Shown here: one piece after another, positions 33,529 to 43,375 of the stretch
How the letters are laid out: each line of letters opens with the position of its first letter
How positions within the stretch are numbered: position 1 is the first letter of the stretch
Assembly: GCA_900544605.1 (NCBI GenBank)
Contig: UQVP01000003.1
Span: 1 to 64,000, forward strand
Length of the DNA: 64,000 nucleotides
Origin: an uncultured Mycoplasmatota bacterium
Lineage (GTDB): Bacteria > Bacillota_I > Bacilli_A > RF39 > UBA660
Direction: 5' to 3'
Translations under genes and position numbers: made by a program
The notes under the pieces: model-generated
Told to the model about the DNA's origin: nothing
Seen by the model: the letters and a program-made list of their open reading frames with translations, nothing else
Databases searched by the model: none

Positions 33529-34338
33529 CTATTCTGGCAATTTTATTGTAATCACATACCCCAAAATAAAAGTAATAAATGCTAATAATATTTCACTTAT
33601 AGAATACCTTCTATTTAAAGTTTGTATAAACATAAGAAATACAGACGCTAATGAAAATCCCATTATCGCATAATATGTATTTATTCGATATTTTTTAAAT
33701 AAATAATTTATTAATTTTGATATAAAAATCACACCTATAATAAGTCCAAATAAAAATGGTATTATTACTGCAAGATTTTTCAAAATTAAAGAAAAATTAA
33801 AAAGATTAGAAAAAACATTCATTATTTCATTATATGTTCCAATTACCATTAACAACGCTGTCCCACTTATTCCAGGAACTATAGTAGATATTGCTTCTGA
33901 TATCCCACTAATAAAGTATGTAAATATGTTGTTGGTATTATTTCCTGTAAATTTAACCATTGAAAGTAATATTATCGAAAAAAAAGCAAACAACAAATAT
34001 ATAATTTTTTTTAAATCTAATTCTTTATAAATATTATTGAAAATTGGTTTTATTCCACCTATAATCATTCCTATAAAGCAAAACATTGTAACTAAATAAT
34101 GTTTATCTAAAAAATATATTATTAACTTACTTCCAAAAACCATTGCTACTAATATTCCTAAACCAACGAAAAAAACAAACTTTATATTGCAAAACAACTT
34201 TTGCTTCAAATTACTTAAAATCTCTAATCCTTTTTCATAAATTCCCATTGAAGCTGCTAGTACTGCGCCACTTACACCAGGTATTACTTTTCCAATTCCG
34301 ATTATTATACCTTTTAAGAAATTAACAAGATTTTCGAT
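33529..34338 (-). CDS. DUF368 polyprenyl-phosphate transporter (PopT-type), non-ATG start
   Basis: A polytopic membrane protein of the DUF368 family. Family members have been identified as PopT, which translocates undecaprenyl phosphate back across the membrane for wall synthesis. The duplicated family motif is seen twice: KVIPGVSG near the N-terminus and TIVPGISGTALLMVIG in the middle. The first motif lies upstream of the first in-frame ATG (34248), so the true start must be earlier. The codon at 34338 is ATC, seven bases after a perfect GGAGG. This gives 269 residues and a complete N-terminal domain. No ATG, GTG or TTG occurs in frame in that stretch. Confidence 0.8.
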   Translation of the reverse strand: MENLVNFLKGIIIGIGKVIPGVSGAVLAASMGIYEKGLEILSNLKQKLFCNIKFVFFVGLGILVAMVFGSKLIIYFLDKHYLVTMFCFIGMIIGGIKPIFNNIYKELDLKKIIYLLFAFFSIILLSMVKFTGNNTNNIFTYFISGISEAISTIVPGISGTALLMVIGTYNEIMNVFSNLFNFSLILKNLAVIIPFLFGLIIGVIFISKLINYLFKKYRINTYYAIMGFSLASVFLMFIQTLNRRYSISEILLAFITFILGYVITIKLPE

Positions 34339-34371
34339 ATTATTACCTCCTTATACAAAAAAAGAATGAAA

Positions 34372-35382
34372 CTAATTATAATAATCTATTTTCATACTTT
34401 TCTTAATTTTTTTCATCATTTCTTTTGCTATTTTTTGAGCATTTTTTGTTCCTTCTAAAAGAATTTTATCTACTTCTTCAGGGTTATTCTCATAATAAGC
34501 TCTTTTTTCTTTAATTGGTTTTAAAAATTCATTCATGCTGCTGATCAATTCTTTTTTGCATTGAACACATCCTCTAGCGCCTTTTTTACACTCTGAGCAA
34601 ACATTAGATACATTACTTTTATTAACTAATTTATGATAGTAATAAACCATGCATATATCTGGATTAGCAGGATCGTCTTTTTTTAATTTTGTAGGATCAG
34701 TAACAGCGTTCATAATTTTTTTTCTTATTTCTTCTTCAGAATCTGATAAATTAATAGCATTTCCTAAGCTTTTACCCATTTTTTCATTCCCATCTAAACC
34801 TTTAATACGTTTGTTCTCACTTAATAAAGGCTCTGGTTCTTTTAATGTTTCTCCATAAATTGAATTAAATTTTCGTACTATTTCTCTAGTTTGTTCAATC
34901 AATGGAAGTTGATCTTCACCTACTGGTATACATTCGCCATCAAATATAGTTATATCTGCAGCTTGACTTACTGGATACCCTACAAAACCATATGTAACAC
35001 TTTCGCCATTATTACCAAACAATGCTTTTTTTTGTGCTATTTCGGTTTTTACTGTAGGATTACGATATAATCTAGCCATAGTTACTAAATTTGAATAGTA
35101 TATTGTTAACTCAGCTATTTCAGGAATCATAGATTGAAGAAATATAGTTGTCTTATTTGGGTCAATTCCAGCTGATAACAAATCTATTGTCAATTCTCTA
35201 ACATTATTTTTCATCTTTTCTGGTTGATGGAAATTATCAGTCAACGCTTGTACATCTGCTATCTCAATTTTAGTATTATAATCGTCTTGTAATTTTACCC
35301 AATTTTGTACAGCCCCAAAATAGTGTCCAAGGTGTAACTTCCCCGTTGGTCTAATTCCTGTTAAAATGTTTTTCTTTTCCAT
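34372..35382 (-). CDS. trpS: Tryptophanyl-tRNA synthetase
   Basis: A class I synthetase charging tRNA-Trp. The HIGH-type motif appears as PTGKLHLGHYFG at residues 8-19 and KMGKS replaces KMSKS (GNEKMGKSLGNAI). The 336 residues have the usual Rossmann fold and a small cysteine-rich insertion (CSECKKGARGCVQCKK) near the C-terminus that could bind zinc. The start at 35382 follows AGAGGTGA; a longer reading adds seven residues inside the upstream gene. No T-box is seen in front of it. Confidence 0.96.
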   Translation of the reverse strand: MEKKNILTGIRPTGKLHLGHYFGAVQNWVKLQDDYNTKIEIADVQALTDNFHQPEKMKNNVRELTIDLLSAGIDPNKTTIFLQSMIPEIAELTIYYSNLVTMARLYRNPTVKTEIAQKKALFGNNGESVTYGFVGYPVSQAADITIFDGECIPVGEDQLPLIEQTREIVRKFNSIYGETLKEPEPLLSENKRIKGLDGNEKMGKSLGNAINLSDSEEEIRKKIMNAVTDPTKLKKDDPANPDICMVYYYHKLVNKSNVSNVCSECKKGARGCVQCKKELISSMNEFLKPIKEKRAYYENNPEEVDKILLEGTKNAQKIAKEMMKKIKKSMKIDYYN

Positions 35383-35392
35383 TTTTTCACCT

Positions 35393-36553
35393 CTAACTTT
35401 CAATTGCTACCAAATAAACAGCTACCAATGTTTCTTTTTTAGCAATATAATAAAGTGTACTTATTTCTTTATAAGAAGCTTTGTTCTTTAATAAATTGTA
35501 TATATATTTTACAATAAATTTGGAATCGAGTAAACTCTTAATTTGTTTATTTTTAACTTTATTTAAAAATAAGTCACTATTTAATTCTTCTTGATTTTTT
35601 ATTTTTTTCTTCAAAATTCCATTATAAAAGTTTAAAAAATATATTTTACTTTCATCTAGTTCAAATATTTTACCAGCCATCTCCAATACATCTAATACTT
35701 TTTTTGAATCATTTATATTTATTAATTTAAGAGTATCTTTATATTTTTTTTCAATATTCTTAATAAAAAAGTCATATACTTTTAAACTAAAAGTAAATTT
35801 ATTTCCTCTAAGTTTTTGAAAAGTTTTCATTGTATCATTATATCCGAAATTTATATTTTTTTGAGCTAACGATTCATTAAAATCCAAAAATGAACCAACA
35901 TTATTTCTAGGAGATATCTCCACAATTTCTTTACTTGCATTTTTTACTTTTCTTTTAATTCCTAAGGCTTTTAAATCTACCGCTATTATCTTATCAGCAC
36001 CCAAATCAATAGCTAAATTAACAGGCATATTATCAAAATACCCACCATCTATATATTTTTCATCTTTTATCTGTTTCATCTTAAAAGCAGGATAACACGC
36101 AGCAGATGCAATTATATAATCTTTTATTGTTTCTTTTTTTAATTTATTTTTTGTTAACAATTCCGGTTTTAATTTAGAAAAATTATATACTACTATGCCA
36201 TAATCAATTGGTGAGGAATAAAATTTCTTTTCATCAAACACTTCGTTTAATGTTTTTTCTAAATTGATAGGATTACTACCGCCTTTTTTTACAAATTCAT
36301 TTATATAATTAGCGTAGATATTTTTATTAACTTTATAAAAACCTTTTTCAAATATTTTTTCATAAGTAATATGCTGCCAAAATTTTAGAGCTGTTTTGTA
36401 GTCTTTTTGAACCATCATAACACCATTCAAAGCACCAACAGAGGTACCAGTTACAATATCATAGTTTATATTTAATTTTCGTAGTGCCTTCCAAACGCCA
36501 ATTTGGTAAGCTCCTTTAGCTCCTCCACCAGATAATACAATTGCTGTTTTCAT
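35393..36553 (-). CDS. Patatin-like phospholipase
   Basis: A 386-residue serine lipase of the patatin family. The oxyanion loop GGGAKGAYQIG is at residues 9-19. The nucleophile elbow GTSVG is at about 39-43 and the DGG of the Ser-Asp dyad near 169. An extended C-terminal helical region (about 260-386) has no known function. It ends 10 bases before trpS and they may be cotranscribed. The substrate is likely a membrane lipid; no signal peptide is seen. Confidence 0.92.
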   Translation of the reverse strand: MKTAIVLSGGGAKGAYQIGVWKALRKLNINYDIVTGTSVGALNGVMMVQKDYKTALKFWQHITYEKIFEKGFYKVNKNIYANYINEFVKKGGSNPINLEKTLNEVFDEKKFYSSPIDYGIVVYNFSKLKPELLTKNKLKKETIKDYIIASAACYPAFKMKQIKDEKYIDGGYFDNMPVNLAIDLGADKIIAVDLKALGIKRKVKNASKEIVEISPRNNVGSFLDFNESLAQKNINFGYNDTMKTFQKLRGNKFTFSLKVYDFFIKNIEKKYKDTLKLININDSKKVLDVLEMAGKIFELDESKIYFLNFYNGILKKKIKNQEELNSDLFLNKVKNKQIKSLLDSKFIVKYIYNLLKNKASYKEISTLYYIAKKETLVAVYLVAIES

Positions 36554-36567
36554 ACTTTATCACCACT

Positions 36568-37833
36568 TTAATAATTATTATATACACCAAAAATTAAGCT
36601 GTCATTATAATTTAATTCATTATAACATACGAGATTTCTGTTTCCAATATTATCACTATAATAATTTATACAACCATTTTTAATATAATATACATATTCT
36701 TTGTTGTAAACAATTCGATTTATATCGTCAGTATTAAATAAATACATCTTTTGCGTATCATTTTGAATATTTGTTCTATAAGCTTCAAAACCATTTATAT
36801 TTTTCTTATATAAATAATAATATCCACTATCTATTCCTACTTTATCTTGTTTAGCATAAGTAGAAGTTTCAGAATTTTTATTATTAAACACTAGCGTTTG
36901 ATTTACAGCATTAATAGCAGGAATTCTATCCCAACTACCATCTGTCAACATTTTTATACCTGTTTTTTCGTTTCCAACTTCAATTATTTTTCCTGTCTTA
37001 ATATTTATTTCATATTGTGTTTTATAAGTTTTATCAAAAAAATATATTGAATTGTTTTCTATTCCCTGTATATAGCCATCAAAAGATACTTCCTTGCCAA
37101 TTTTTAATTCTTTAACTTTTGAATTGGTAATATCCACTACATAAAAGGTATCAAAACGATAATCTTTATTATAGTCAGCAACTACGTAATATTTTTTAAA
37201 AAATATACTCAAAGGTCTCTTATAAACGTCTTTAGTAAATAAATCAACCTCTTTTAATTTTCCACCAGTAGCATAGTTAATTAAATAAACTCCTTTATAG
37301 TTTGCTAAACCATAATATGTCTCTTTTAAAACATTACCTTCATATATTTTTAATAAATCTTTATCTATTGTGTTAGAATTATCAAAAAAATTTGAAGCAT
37401 TGTATCCTTTTTCTTGCAAATTTAAAATAAAATTATCTAAATCTTTATCTTTACCACTAATGTTATGATAATTATATAATATGTCATTATTTTTACAAAT
37501 AACATCACTGATAATTTTATTATCTTCAAAAATTGGGAATATACAACTATACATATTGTCACCATAATAATATATATTTTTTATAATTTCGTTTGATTTT
37601 TTAAAGTCAGCAGTTGTTTGGTAATAAAAAATATCATTATCATAATTAATTTCAAAATAGTAGCTTTTTATATCATTTTTTTTATTAGAAAAAGTTTCTT
37701 TAACAAGAAAGTTTTTTTCTTCTGTTTTTACTGAATATTCTGCTTGATGACCGCTTCCAAAAAAACTATACCCGATTTGAATACCAAAATATAACATAAA
37801 TAAAATTACTAATATCATAAATATTTTTTTCAT
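36568..37833 (-). CDS. Membrane-anchored extracellular protein of unknown function
   Basis: A 421-residue protein with one N-terminal membrane helix (about residues 4-20, FMILVILFMLYFGIQIGYSFF) and a large external part. The external part is rich in Tyr, Asn and Lys. Repeating beta-strand patterns (for example KGVYLINYATGGKL, DTFYVVDITNSKVKEL, NSIYFFDKTYKTQYEINIKTGKI) suggest a beta-propeller. The ATG at 37833 is chosen because AGGTGAT precedes it. It lies just upstream of the patatin gene on the same strand. The function is unknown. Confidence 0.7.
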   Translation of the reverse strand: MKKIFMILVILFMLYFGIQIGYSFFGSGHQAEYSVKTEEKNFLVKETFSNKKNDIKSYYFEINYDNDIFYYQTTADFKKSNEIIKNIYYYGDNMYSCIFPIFEDNKIISDVICKNNDILYNYHNISGKDKDLDNFILNLQEKGYNASNFFDNSNTIDKDLLKIYEGNVLKETYYGLANYKGVYLINYATGGKLKEVDLFTKDVYKRPLSIFFKKYYVVADYNKDYRFDTFYVVDITNSKVKELKIGKEVSFDGYIQGIENNSIYFFDKTYKTQYEINIKTGKIIEVGNEKTGIKMLTDGSWDRIPAINAVNQTLVFNNKNSETSTYAKQDKVGIDSGYYYLYKKNINGFEAYRTNIQNDTQKMYLFNTDDINRIVYNKEYVYYIKNGCINYYSDNIGNRNLVCYNELNYNDSLIFGVYNNY

Positions 37834-37888
37834 TGTATCACCTACTATGATTATATAAGAATTTCTTTGTTTTTTCAATATAATAAAG

Positions 37889-37912
37889 AAAAAGAGATAG
37901 AAATCTCTTTTA
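37889..37912 (-). terminator. Terminator after the PH-domain gene
   Basis: On the minus strand AAAGAGAT pairs with ATCTCTTT, followed by TTCTTT. Confidence 0.75.
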
Positions 37913-37952
37913 AAATTTTACATAATCAATAAAATATTATTAAGCATTTATT

Positions 37953-38390
37953 TTATTCACTTTTTTGATAATCTTTTTTAGCTTCCATCATATAACTTGT
38001 GATAGCTGTCTCTATTTCTGGAAGAGCTTCTCTTTGAATATTAGAAAACTTAACAAATTCCTTAATTGTATCTATATATATTTTTCCCCAAATAAGTCCC
38101 ATTTTAACAGTTAAATCATTAAACATATCTGGAGTAATAGATTTAAAGAAATAACCAAACAAAACCCTTTTTTGTGCTATTATGATACGTTTATTTGTTA
38201 ACGCTACTACAGCAGTAGTAGTAATATCAAATGGATTGTCATTTTTTTGTGCAGCAAATGAGTAAATTATCTCTTCATCCGGATTTAAATGCATACGAGC
38301 AATTTTTGAATGTTGTTTAAGTCTCCATGATATCGTCATTGGATACTTTCTTTTAAACTCTTTTACTTTACCATAAACATCTTGATTCAT
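37953..38390 (-). CDS. Bacterial PH-like domain protein
   Basis: A 145-residue cytoplasmic protein. The central part (about residues 30-110) has the bacterial pleckstrin-homology pattern: ARMHLNPDEEIIYSF, then VVALTNKRIIIAQKRVLFGYFFKSI, then IDTIKEFVKF. The domain often binds membranes or protein partners. The ATG at 38390 has GGTGAG in front and lies one base after the stop of the thioredoxin-like gene, so the two are likely cotranscribed. The precise role is unknown. Confidence 0.75.
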   Translation of the reverse strand: MNQDVYGKVKEFKRKYPMTISWRLKQHSKIARMHLNPDEEIIYSFAAQKNDNPFDITTTAVVALTNKRIIIAQKRVLFGYFFKSITPDMFNDLTVKMGLIWGKIYIDTIKEFVKFSNIQREALPEIETAITSYMMEAKKDYQKSE

Positions 38391-38391
38391 A

Positions 38392-39201
38392 CTACTCACC
38401 AATTATTCCTTGATCTTTTAAAAACTTCACATAATTATTTTCAGATAAATAACCGTTACTAGTTGCAACAACTTCTTTATCTTTTACAATCATCATCAAA
38501 GGAGTGCCCCATTCTTCACTTTGTAAATAAGTAAGTGAAGAATTAAATTCATTCATTAATTCAGTACCATTTTCTGCAGCTTTTATTTCTGTCATATTTA
38601 AATAATTAATTTTTACACCATATTTAGTTGCAATACTTAATAATGCTGGTTTAGCCATCATACAGTGACTACAACTTGTTTGTCCTACTACAATAACCTC
38701 TGGTGTTTGACTATTAATTAAAGTTCTATATTCGTCCATTCCTATATAATTAAGCGATAACTTAGCATCTTCAGGAGCAAAACCATATTTTTGTAAAAAA
38801 GCTAATAGTTCTTTTTCATCAACATATCCAGCAATTTCATCAACGATATTTCCATTTTCTGTAAGTGTTAAATGTGGTGTTCCAAAATTTTCTGCATTTA
38901 TATTTAGTTTATCTAAAATTTTAGTCAAAGTATTTTTTGTTACTTTATTTGTATTTATATATGTATAATCAAAGCTATATTGTTCTTTCATATAATCTAA
39001 AAGTGGTATAAACATTTGACAATATGGACAATTATCTTTACCAATAACAATAATTTGTTTTGAATCTTTAGCAACAATCTCATCTAAATTTTCTAACACT
39101 TTTTTGCTTTTTAAATCTGTCGCAAAATTAACTCCTAATATTAATGCTACTACAGTAACAACTATTCCTAGCAATATGTATATTTTCTTTTGTTCGTTCA
39201 T
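38392..39201 (-). CDS. Membrane-anchored protein with two thioredoxin-like domains
   Basis: A 269-residue protein with an N-terminal membrane helix (about residues 6-25). Two thioredoxin-fold domains follow, each with a redox CxxC: DNCPYCQMF (about residue 62) and TSCSHCMMA (about 180). The double domain recalls glutaredoxin/PDO-like proteins, here facing outside the cell. It may shuffle disulfides in secreted or spore-coat proteins, though that is inference. Start at 39201 with GGAGGT. It is followed directly by the PH-domain gene. Confidence 0.8.
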   Translation of the reverse strand: MNEQKKIYILLGIVVTVVALILGVNFATDLKSKKVLENLDEIVAKDSKQIIVIGKDNCPYCQMFIPLLDYMKEQYSFDYTYINTNKVTKNTLTKILDKLNINAENFGTPHLTLTENGNIVDEIAGYVDEKELLAFLQKYGFAPEDAKLSLNYIGMDEYRTLINSQTPEVIVVGQTSCSHCMMAKPALLSIATKYGVKINYLNMTEIKAAENGTELMNEFNSSLTYLQSEEWGTPLMMIVKDKEVVATSNGYLSENNYVKFLKDQGIIGE

Positions 39202-39255
39202 AATTACCTCCATTAACATCTATATTATACTATATTTTCATAGATTTAGATATAC

Positions 39256-39993
39256 TTAATCAATAAATATGCCACCTTTTTCGTGATATTTTTCTAAAAA
39301 TTTACTATATAAATTATCACATTTATCTTTAGCCATAGGTTCAATATTTTTAAATGGTATCTCTCTTTTTAATTTTTCATACTTTGACTCACCAAGTTTA
39401 TGATAAGGAAGAAAGTCAATTCTTTCAATATTTTTTATTTTAAGTAAAGTATTAGCTAGTGAATCAATATATTTATCATTATCCATAATTCCAGGAACAA
39501 TTACTTGTCTTATCCAAACTTTCTTATTAAGTTTATTTAATGTTTCAATAAATTTTAGACTATCACTCATATCATGACCAGTTATATAAAGATATCCCTC
39601 ATCTTTAACATGCTTAATGTCTAATAATACCAAATCTACATATGAAAGAATTTCTTCGTAATCAGCATTTCCCACACCACTAGTGTCAAGTGCGATGTGA
39701 ATATTTTCGTGTTTTAATATTTTAAAACATTCAATTAAAAATTCTTTTTGTAATAGTGGTTCTCCACCTGAAAAAGTAACTCCACCATTATTTCTTTTAA
39801 AATATGGTTTATTTCTTATTATTTTTTCACATAGTTCAGAAGGTGTAATATTTAAGTCACCCATTTTCTGCATTTCAGGATTATGACAATATTTACATCT
39901 TAACTTACAACCATTTAAAAATACCACCGTTCTAATTCCTGGACCATCAGCAAGTCCCATTGTTTCTATTGAAGCTACACTACCTCTAACCAT
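39256..39993 (-). CDS. pflA: Pyruvate formate-lyase-activating enzyme
   Basis: A radical-SAM enzyme that installs the glycyl radical on PflB. The 245 residues include the [4Fe-4S]/SAM motif CKLRCKYC (C29, C33, C36), then FSGGEPLLQ and ALDTSGVG. It starts two bases after pflB ends and forms the classical pflB-pflA operon. Required only under anoxic conditions. Confidence 0.96.
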   Translation of the reverse strand: MVRGSVASIETMGLADGPGIRTVVFLNGCKLRCKYCHNPEMQKMGDLNITPSELCEKIIRNKPYFKRNNGGVTFSGGEPLLQKEFLIECFKILKHENIHIALDTSGVGNADYEEILSYVDLVLLDIKHVKDEGYLYITGHDMSDSLKFIETLNKLNKKVWIRQVIVPGIMDNDKYIDSLANTLLKIKNIERIDFLPYHKLGESKYEKLKREIPFKNIEPMAKDKCDNLYSKFLEKYHEKGGIFID

Positions 39994-39995
39994 TT

Positions 39996-42227
39996 TTACA
40001 TCCTTTCATGGAATGTTCTAGAAATTACTTCTTCTTGTTGTTTTCTCGTTAAGCGATTAAATCTAACACTATATCCAGATACTCTAATTGTAAGTAATGG
40101 ATATTTATCAGGGTTTTCCATAGCATCAATTAATGTCTCTCTAGTTAAAACATTTACATTTAAATGATGAGCACCTTTTTCAAAGTATCCATCCATAAGT
40201 CCGACTAAATTTTCTATTTGTGTCTCTAAATTTTCACCTAATACACTAGGAATAATTGAAAATGTATTAGAAATACCATCTTTACAGCAATTTTTATAAT
40301 CTAATTTAGCAACACTGTTTAAGGAAGCTATTGCTCCATTCATATCTCTACCGTGCATTGGATTAGCTCCAGGAGCGAAAGGAATACCTGCTAATCTTCC
40401 ATCTGGTGTTGCTCCTGTTTTACTGCCATAAACAACATTGGAAGTGATTGTTAAAACAGACAATGTTACTTCAGCATCACGATAAGTTTTATGTTTTTCT
40501 AATTCATCGTGCATTTTCTTCAAAATTTGTTTGGCAATATCATCAACTCTATCATCATCATTTCCATATTTAGGGTAGTCACCTTCAATCTCAAAACCAA
40601 TTGTAATACCATTTTTATTTCGTGCTGGTCGTACTTTAGCATATTTTATAGCTGATAAACTATCGCACGCAACAGAAAGTCCTGCAACACCATATGCCAT
40701 ATAGCGGTGAACATCAGTATCATGAAGGGCCATCTGTCCTGCTTCATATGCATATTTATCATGCATGTAATGAATTATATTCATGGCATCTGAATATATT
40801 TTTGCTACTTTTTCTATCACTTTAAAATAGCTATTCTTAACTTTTTCATAATCAAGTACTTCATCTTCATTTTTTTCTATGCCCTCTATAACTAAGTCGC
40901 CTTTTACTTCATCTATACCGCCATTAATTGAATATAACAAACTTTTGGCAAGATTACATCTAGCTCCAAAGAACTGCATATCTTTACCCAATCTCATAGC
41001 AGAAACACAACATGCAATAGCATAATCATCACCATATATAGGTCTCATTAAATCATCTGATTCATATTGAACAGCATCAGTATTGATACTTATTTTAGCA
41101 CAGTATTTTTTCCATGGCTCTGGTAAATTCAAACTCCATAATACTGTCATATTAGGTTCTGGTGCTGGATCTAAATTTTCTAACGTATGTAAAATACGAT
41201 ATGATGTTTTAGTAACCATATTTTTACCATCTTCACTAATTCCACCTAAAGAACATGTAACCCAAGTAGGATCACCTGAGAATAATTCATCATATTCTGG
41301 GGTTCTTAAATGTCTAACTAATCTAAGCTTAATAACAAATTGATCAATTAGTTCTTGAATTTCACTTTCTGTAATGGTACCATCTTTTAAATCTCTTTCA
41401 AAATAAATATCTAAAAAAGCATCAACTCGACCTAAACTCATAGCTGCACCATTATTTTCTTTAACTGCTGCTAAATAGCCAAAATATGTCCATTGAACGG
41501 CTTCAAAAGAATTAGTAGCAGGTTTAGATATATCATAGCCATATCTTAAAGCCATCTTTTTTATTTCATCTAAAGCACAGTATTGCATAGATATCTCTTC
41601 ACGAGTACGAATTAAATTTTCATTCATTTCTCCTAAATAAGTATTATCCAATTCATATTTTTTTTGTTCCATTAAATAATCTATACCATATAACGCAATA
41701 CGACGATAATCGCCAATTATTCTTCCACGTCCATATGCATCCGGAAGACCAGTTAATAGGCCAACATGACGTGCTTTTCTAATTTCATTAGTATAAGCAT
41801 CAAATACTCCTTGATTATGCGTTTTTCTAAATTCATTAAAGTATTTATCTACTTCTGGATTTAGCTTATAACCATATGAATCAAGTTCTTGATATACCAT
41901 TCTGATACCACCATATGGATTAACCATTCTTTTTAAAGGCTTATCAGTTTGCAATCCAAATATAACTTCATTTTCTTTGTCAATATATCCCGGGTTAAAA
42001 CTATTTATACCAGACATATTATCGACATCTATATCTAAAACTTTTTTCTTTAATTCTTCTTTAAGTAATTCTTCACATTTATTCCAAACACGCGTTGTTT
42101 TTTCTGTTTTTCCTGTTAAGAATGATTCATCTTTATCATAAGGAGTATAATTACTTTGAATAAAATCTCTAACATCTATTTTATTACACCAGTTACCTTC
42201 TTTAAAATTTCTCCATTCATTTTTCAT
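39996..42227 (-). CDS. pflB: Formate C-acetyltransferase (pyruvate formate-lyase)
   Basis: A glycyl-radical enzyme converting pyruvate and CoA to acetyl-CoA and formate in fermentation. The 743-residue length is standard. The catalytic cysteine pair is in [11 protein letters not shown] and the C-terminal radical site is in [12 protein letters not shown]. Start has GGTGG upstream. It is followed immediately by pflA. It indicates an anaerobic, fermentative metabolism. Confidence 0.97.
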   Translation of the reverse strand: MKNEWRNFKEGNWCNKIDVRDFIQSNYTPYDKDESFLTGKTEKTTRVWNKCEELLKEELKKKVLDIDVDNMSGINSFNPGYIDKENEVIFGLQTDKPLKRMVNPYGGIRMVYQELDSYGYKLNPEVDKYFNEFRKTHNQGVFDAYTNEIRKARHVGLLTGLPDAYGRGRIIGDYRRIALYGIDYLMEQKKYELDNTYLGEMNENLIRTREEISMQYCALDEIKKMALRYGYDISKPATNSFEAVQWTYFGYLAAVKENNGAAMSLGRVDAFLDIYFERDLKDGTITESEIQELIDQFVIKLRLVRHLRTPEYDELFSGDPTWVTCSLGGISEDGKNMVTKTSYRILHTLENLDPAPEPNMTVLWSLNLPEPWKKYCAKISINTDAVQYESDDLMRPIYGDDYAIACCVSAMRLGKDMQFFGARCNLAKSLLYSINGGIDEVKGDLVIEGIEKNEDEVLDYEKVKNSYFKVIEKVAKIYSDAMNIIHYMHDKYAYEAGQMALHDTDVHRYMAYGVAGLSVACDSLSAIKYAKVRPARNKNGITIGFEIEGDYPKYGNDDDRVDDIAKQILKKMHDELEKHKTYRDAEVTLSVLTITSNVVYGSKTGATPDGRLAGIPFAPGANPMHGRDMNGAIASLNSVAKLDYKNCCKDGISNTFSIIPSVLGENLETQIENLVGLMDGYFEKGAHHLNVNVLTRETLIDAMENPDKYPLLTIRVSGYSVRFNRLTRKQQEEVISRTFHERM

Positions 42228-42297
42228 CTAACCACCAACTTTCTTACTTTTTAAGTATAACACAAAATAAATAGATAAATATATTTTTTTTATACTT

Positions 42298-43170
42298 TTA
42301 TTGCTTAACTAATAGGCAGTAAGCCACTCCTTTTGGAGCAAGTATTTTATTGCTTGAGTTTAAGGTATTATAATCGTAAAAAAATGTATCATTTATATCT
42401 TGATAATTTAAATGTTCGTATATCAGCATATTAGAAGCTTGCACTATAGCTTCAATATCTTTATAACTATATTTGGATTTCATTTCTTCACCAGCTTCTT
42501 TAGCAAGTGCCTGATTAATTATTTCTTTTTTTGTTTCAATATTACTAGGATAATCAAATACGATTACACTACCAGCAGGTATATTTTTAGAAAGAATACT
42601 TATAGTTTGTTTAAATATTTCTTTATCTAAATAGTAACTCAAACCAAGTAAAGAACAAAAAGTCTTTTTATTTTTATCAAAACTAGATTTTAATAGATTT
42701 TCTATCCAATTACTATTAAAATCACAACTTATACAATTAATATTTTTTGTATTTATATTAGCATTCTTTACTCTTTTTGCTTTATCTTCTATTATTTCTT
42801 TTTTGTCAAGTTCTTACACACTAACTTTGTCACTAATTTTATACCCTGATGTATCATATCCACTTCCTAATATTAAATACTGCTTTAAACCTAATCTAAT
42901 TTCATTTAATAGGTGCTTTTCATTAAATATAGGACGCGCTAAAACTGAAGGCGCTAAAATATTATTAACAACCCACTTTAAAGAATCATCCCCATCATAA
43001 TTAGGATTAAAAATTTTAATTCCCTCCATCATATTTTTTGAAATATTTTCTATTTCTGATTTTGTTAAAATTGCATGCGCTAAAGTATCATTATATATTT
43101 TAATATTACTATTTACAGTATGATAATACCTTGCAAAACAACTAACTAATGCTGTCATATTATTTTTCAT
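42298..43170 (-). pseudogene. Class I SAM methyltransferase (LCM/PPM family) split by an in-frame stop
   Basis: Two halves lie in the same reading frame on either side of a single TAA at 42816-42814. The first half (from 43170) holds the substrate and SAM motif LILGSGYDTSGYKI. The second continues ELDKKEIIEDKAKR, then CSLLGLSYYLD and VIFDYPS. Together they form one 290-codon methyltransferase of the leucine-carboxyl-methyltransferase-like group. No other stop interrupts it. The stop comes just before the acidic residue that binds SAM ribose, so the product is probably inactive unless read through. It could also be a sequencing error. Confidence 0.75.
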
Positions 43171-43220
43171 TTTTATCCCTCTAGATATTTAATACACCAA
43201 TATTTAACTGATTACAAGTC

Positions 43221-43300
43221 TTGAAAAATAAGCGTTTTTATGGTAATATGGATATAGAAAAAAGAAAGAAATAGGAAAAATCATGCCTATTTCTTTTTGT
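43221..43300 (+). promoter_or_regulatory. Promoter directly followed by a terminator-like hairpin
   Basis: TTGAAA (43221-43226), 17 bases, TAATAT (43244-43249). Right at the expected start, AAAGAAATAGG pairs with CCTATTTCTTT, followed by TTGTTTC. It would give a transcript of about 50 bases, or an attenuated leader, upstream of the collagen-like gene. Inference from consensus and pairing. Confidence 0.5.
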
Positions 43301-43375
43301 TTCTAGTTAAAATAAATTTTCATTAAAACATTGCCCTCATATTATATACTATAAAATTTAGATTAGAGGTGATTT

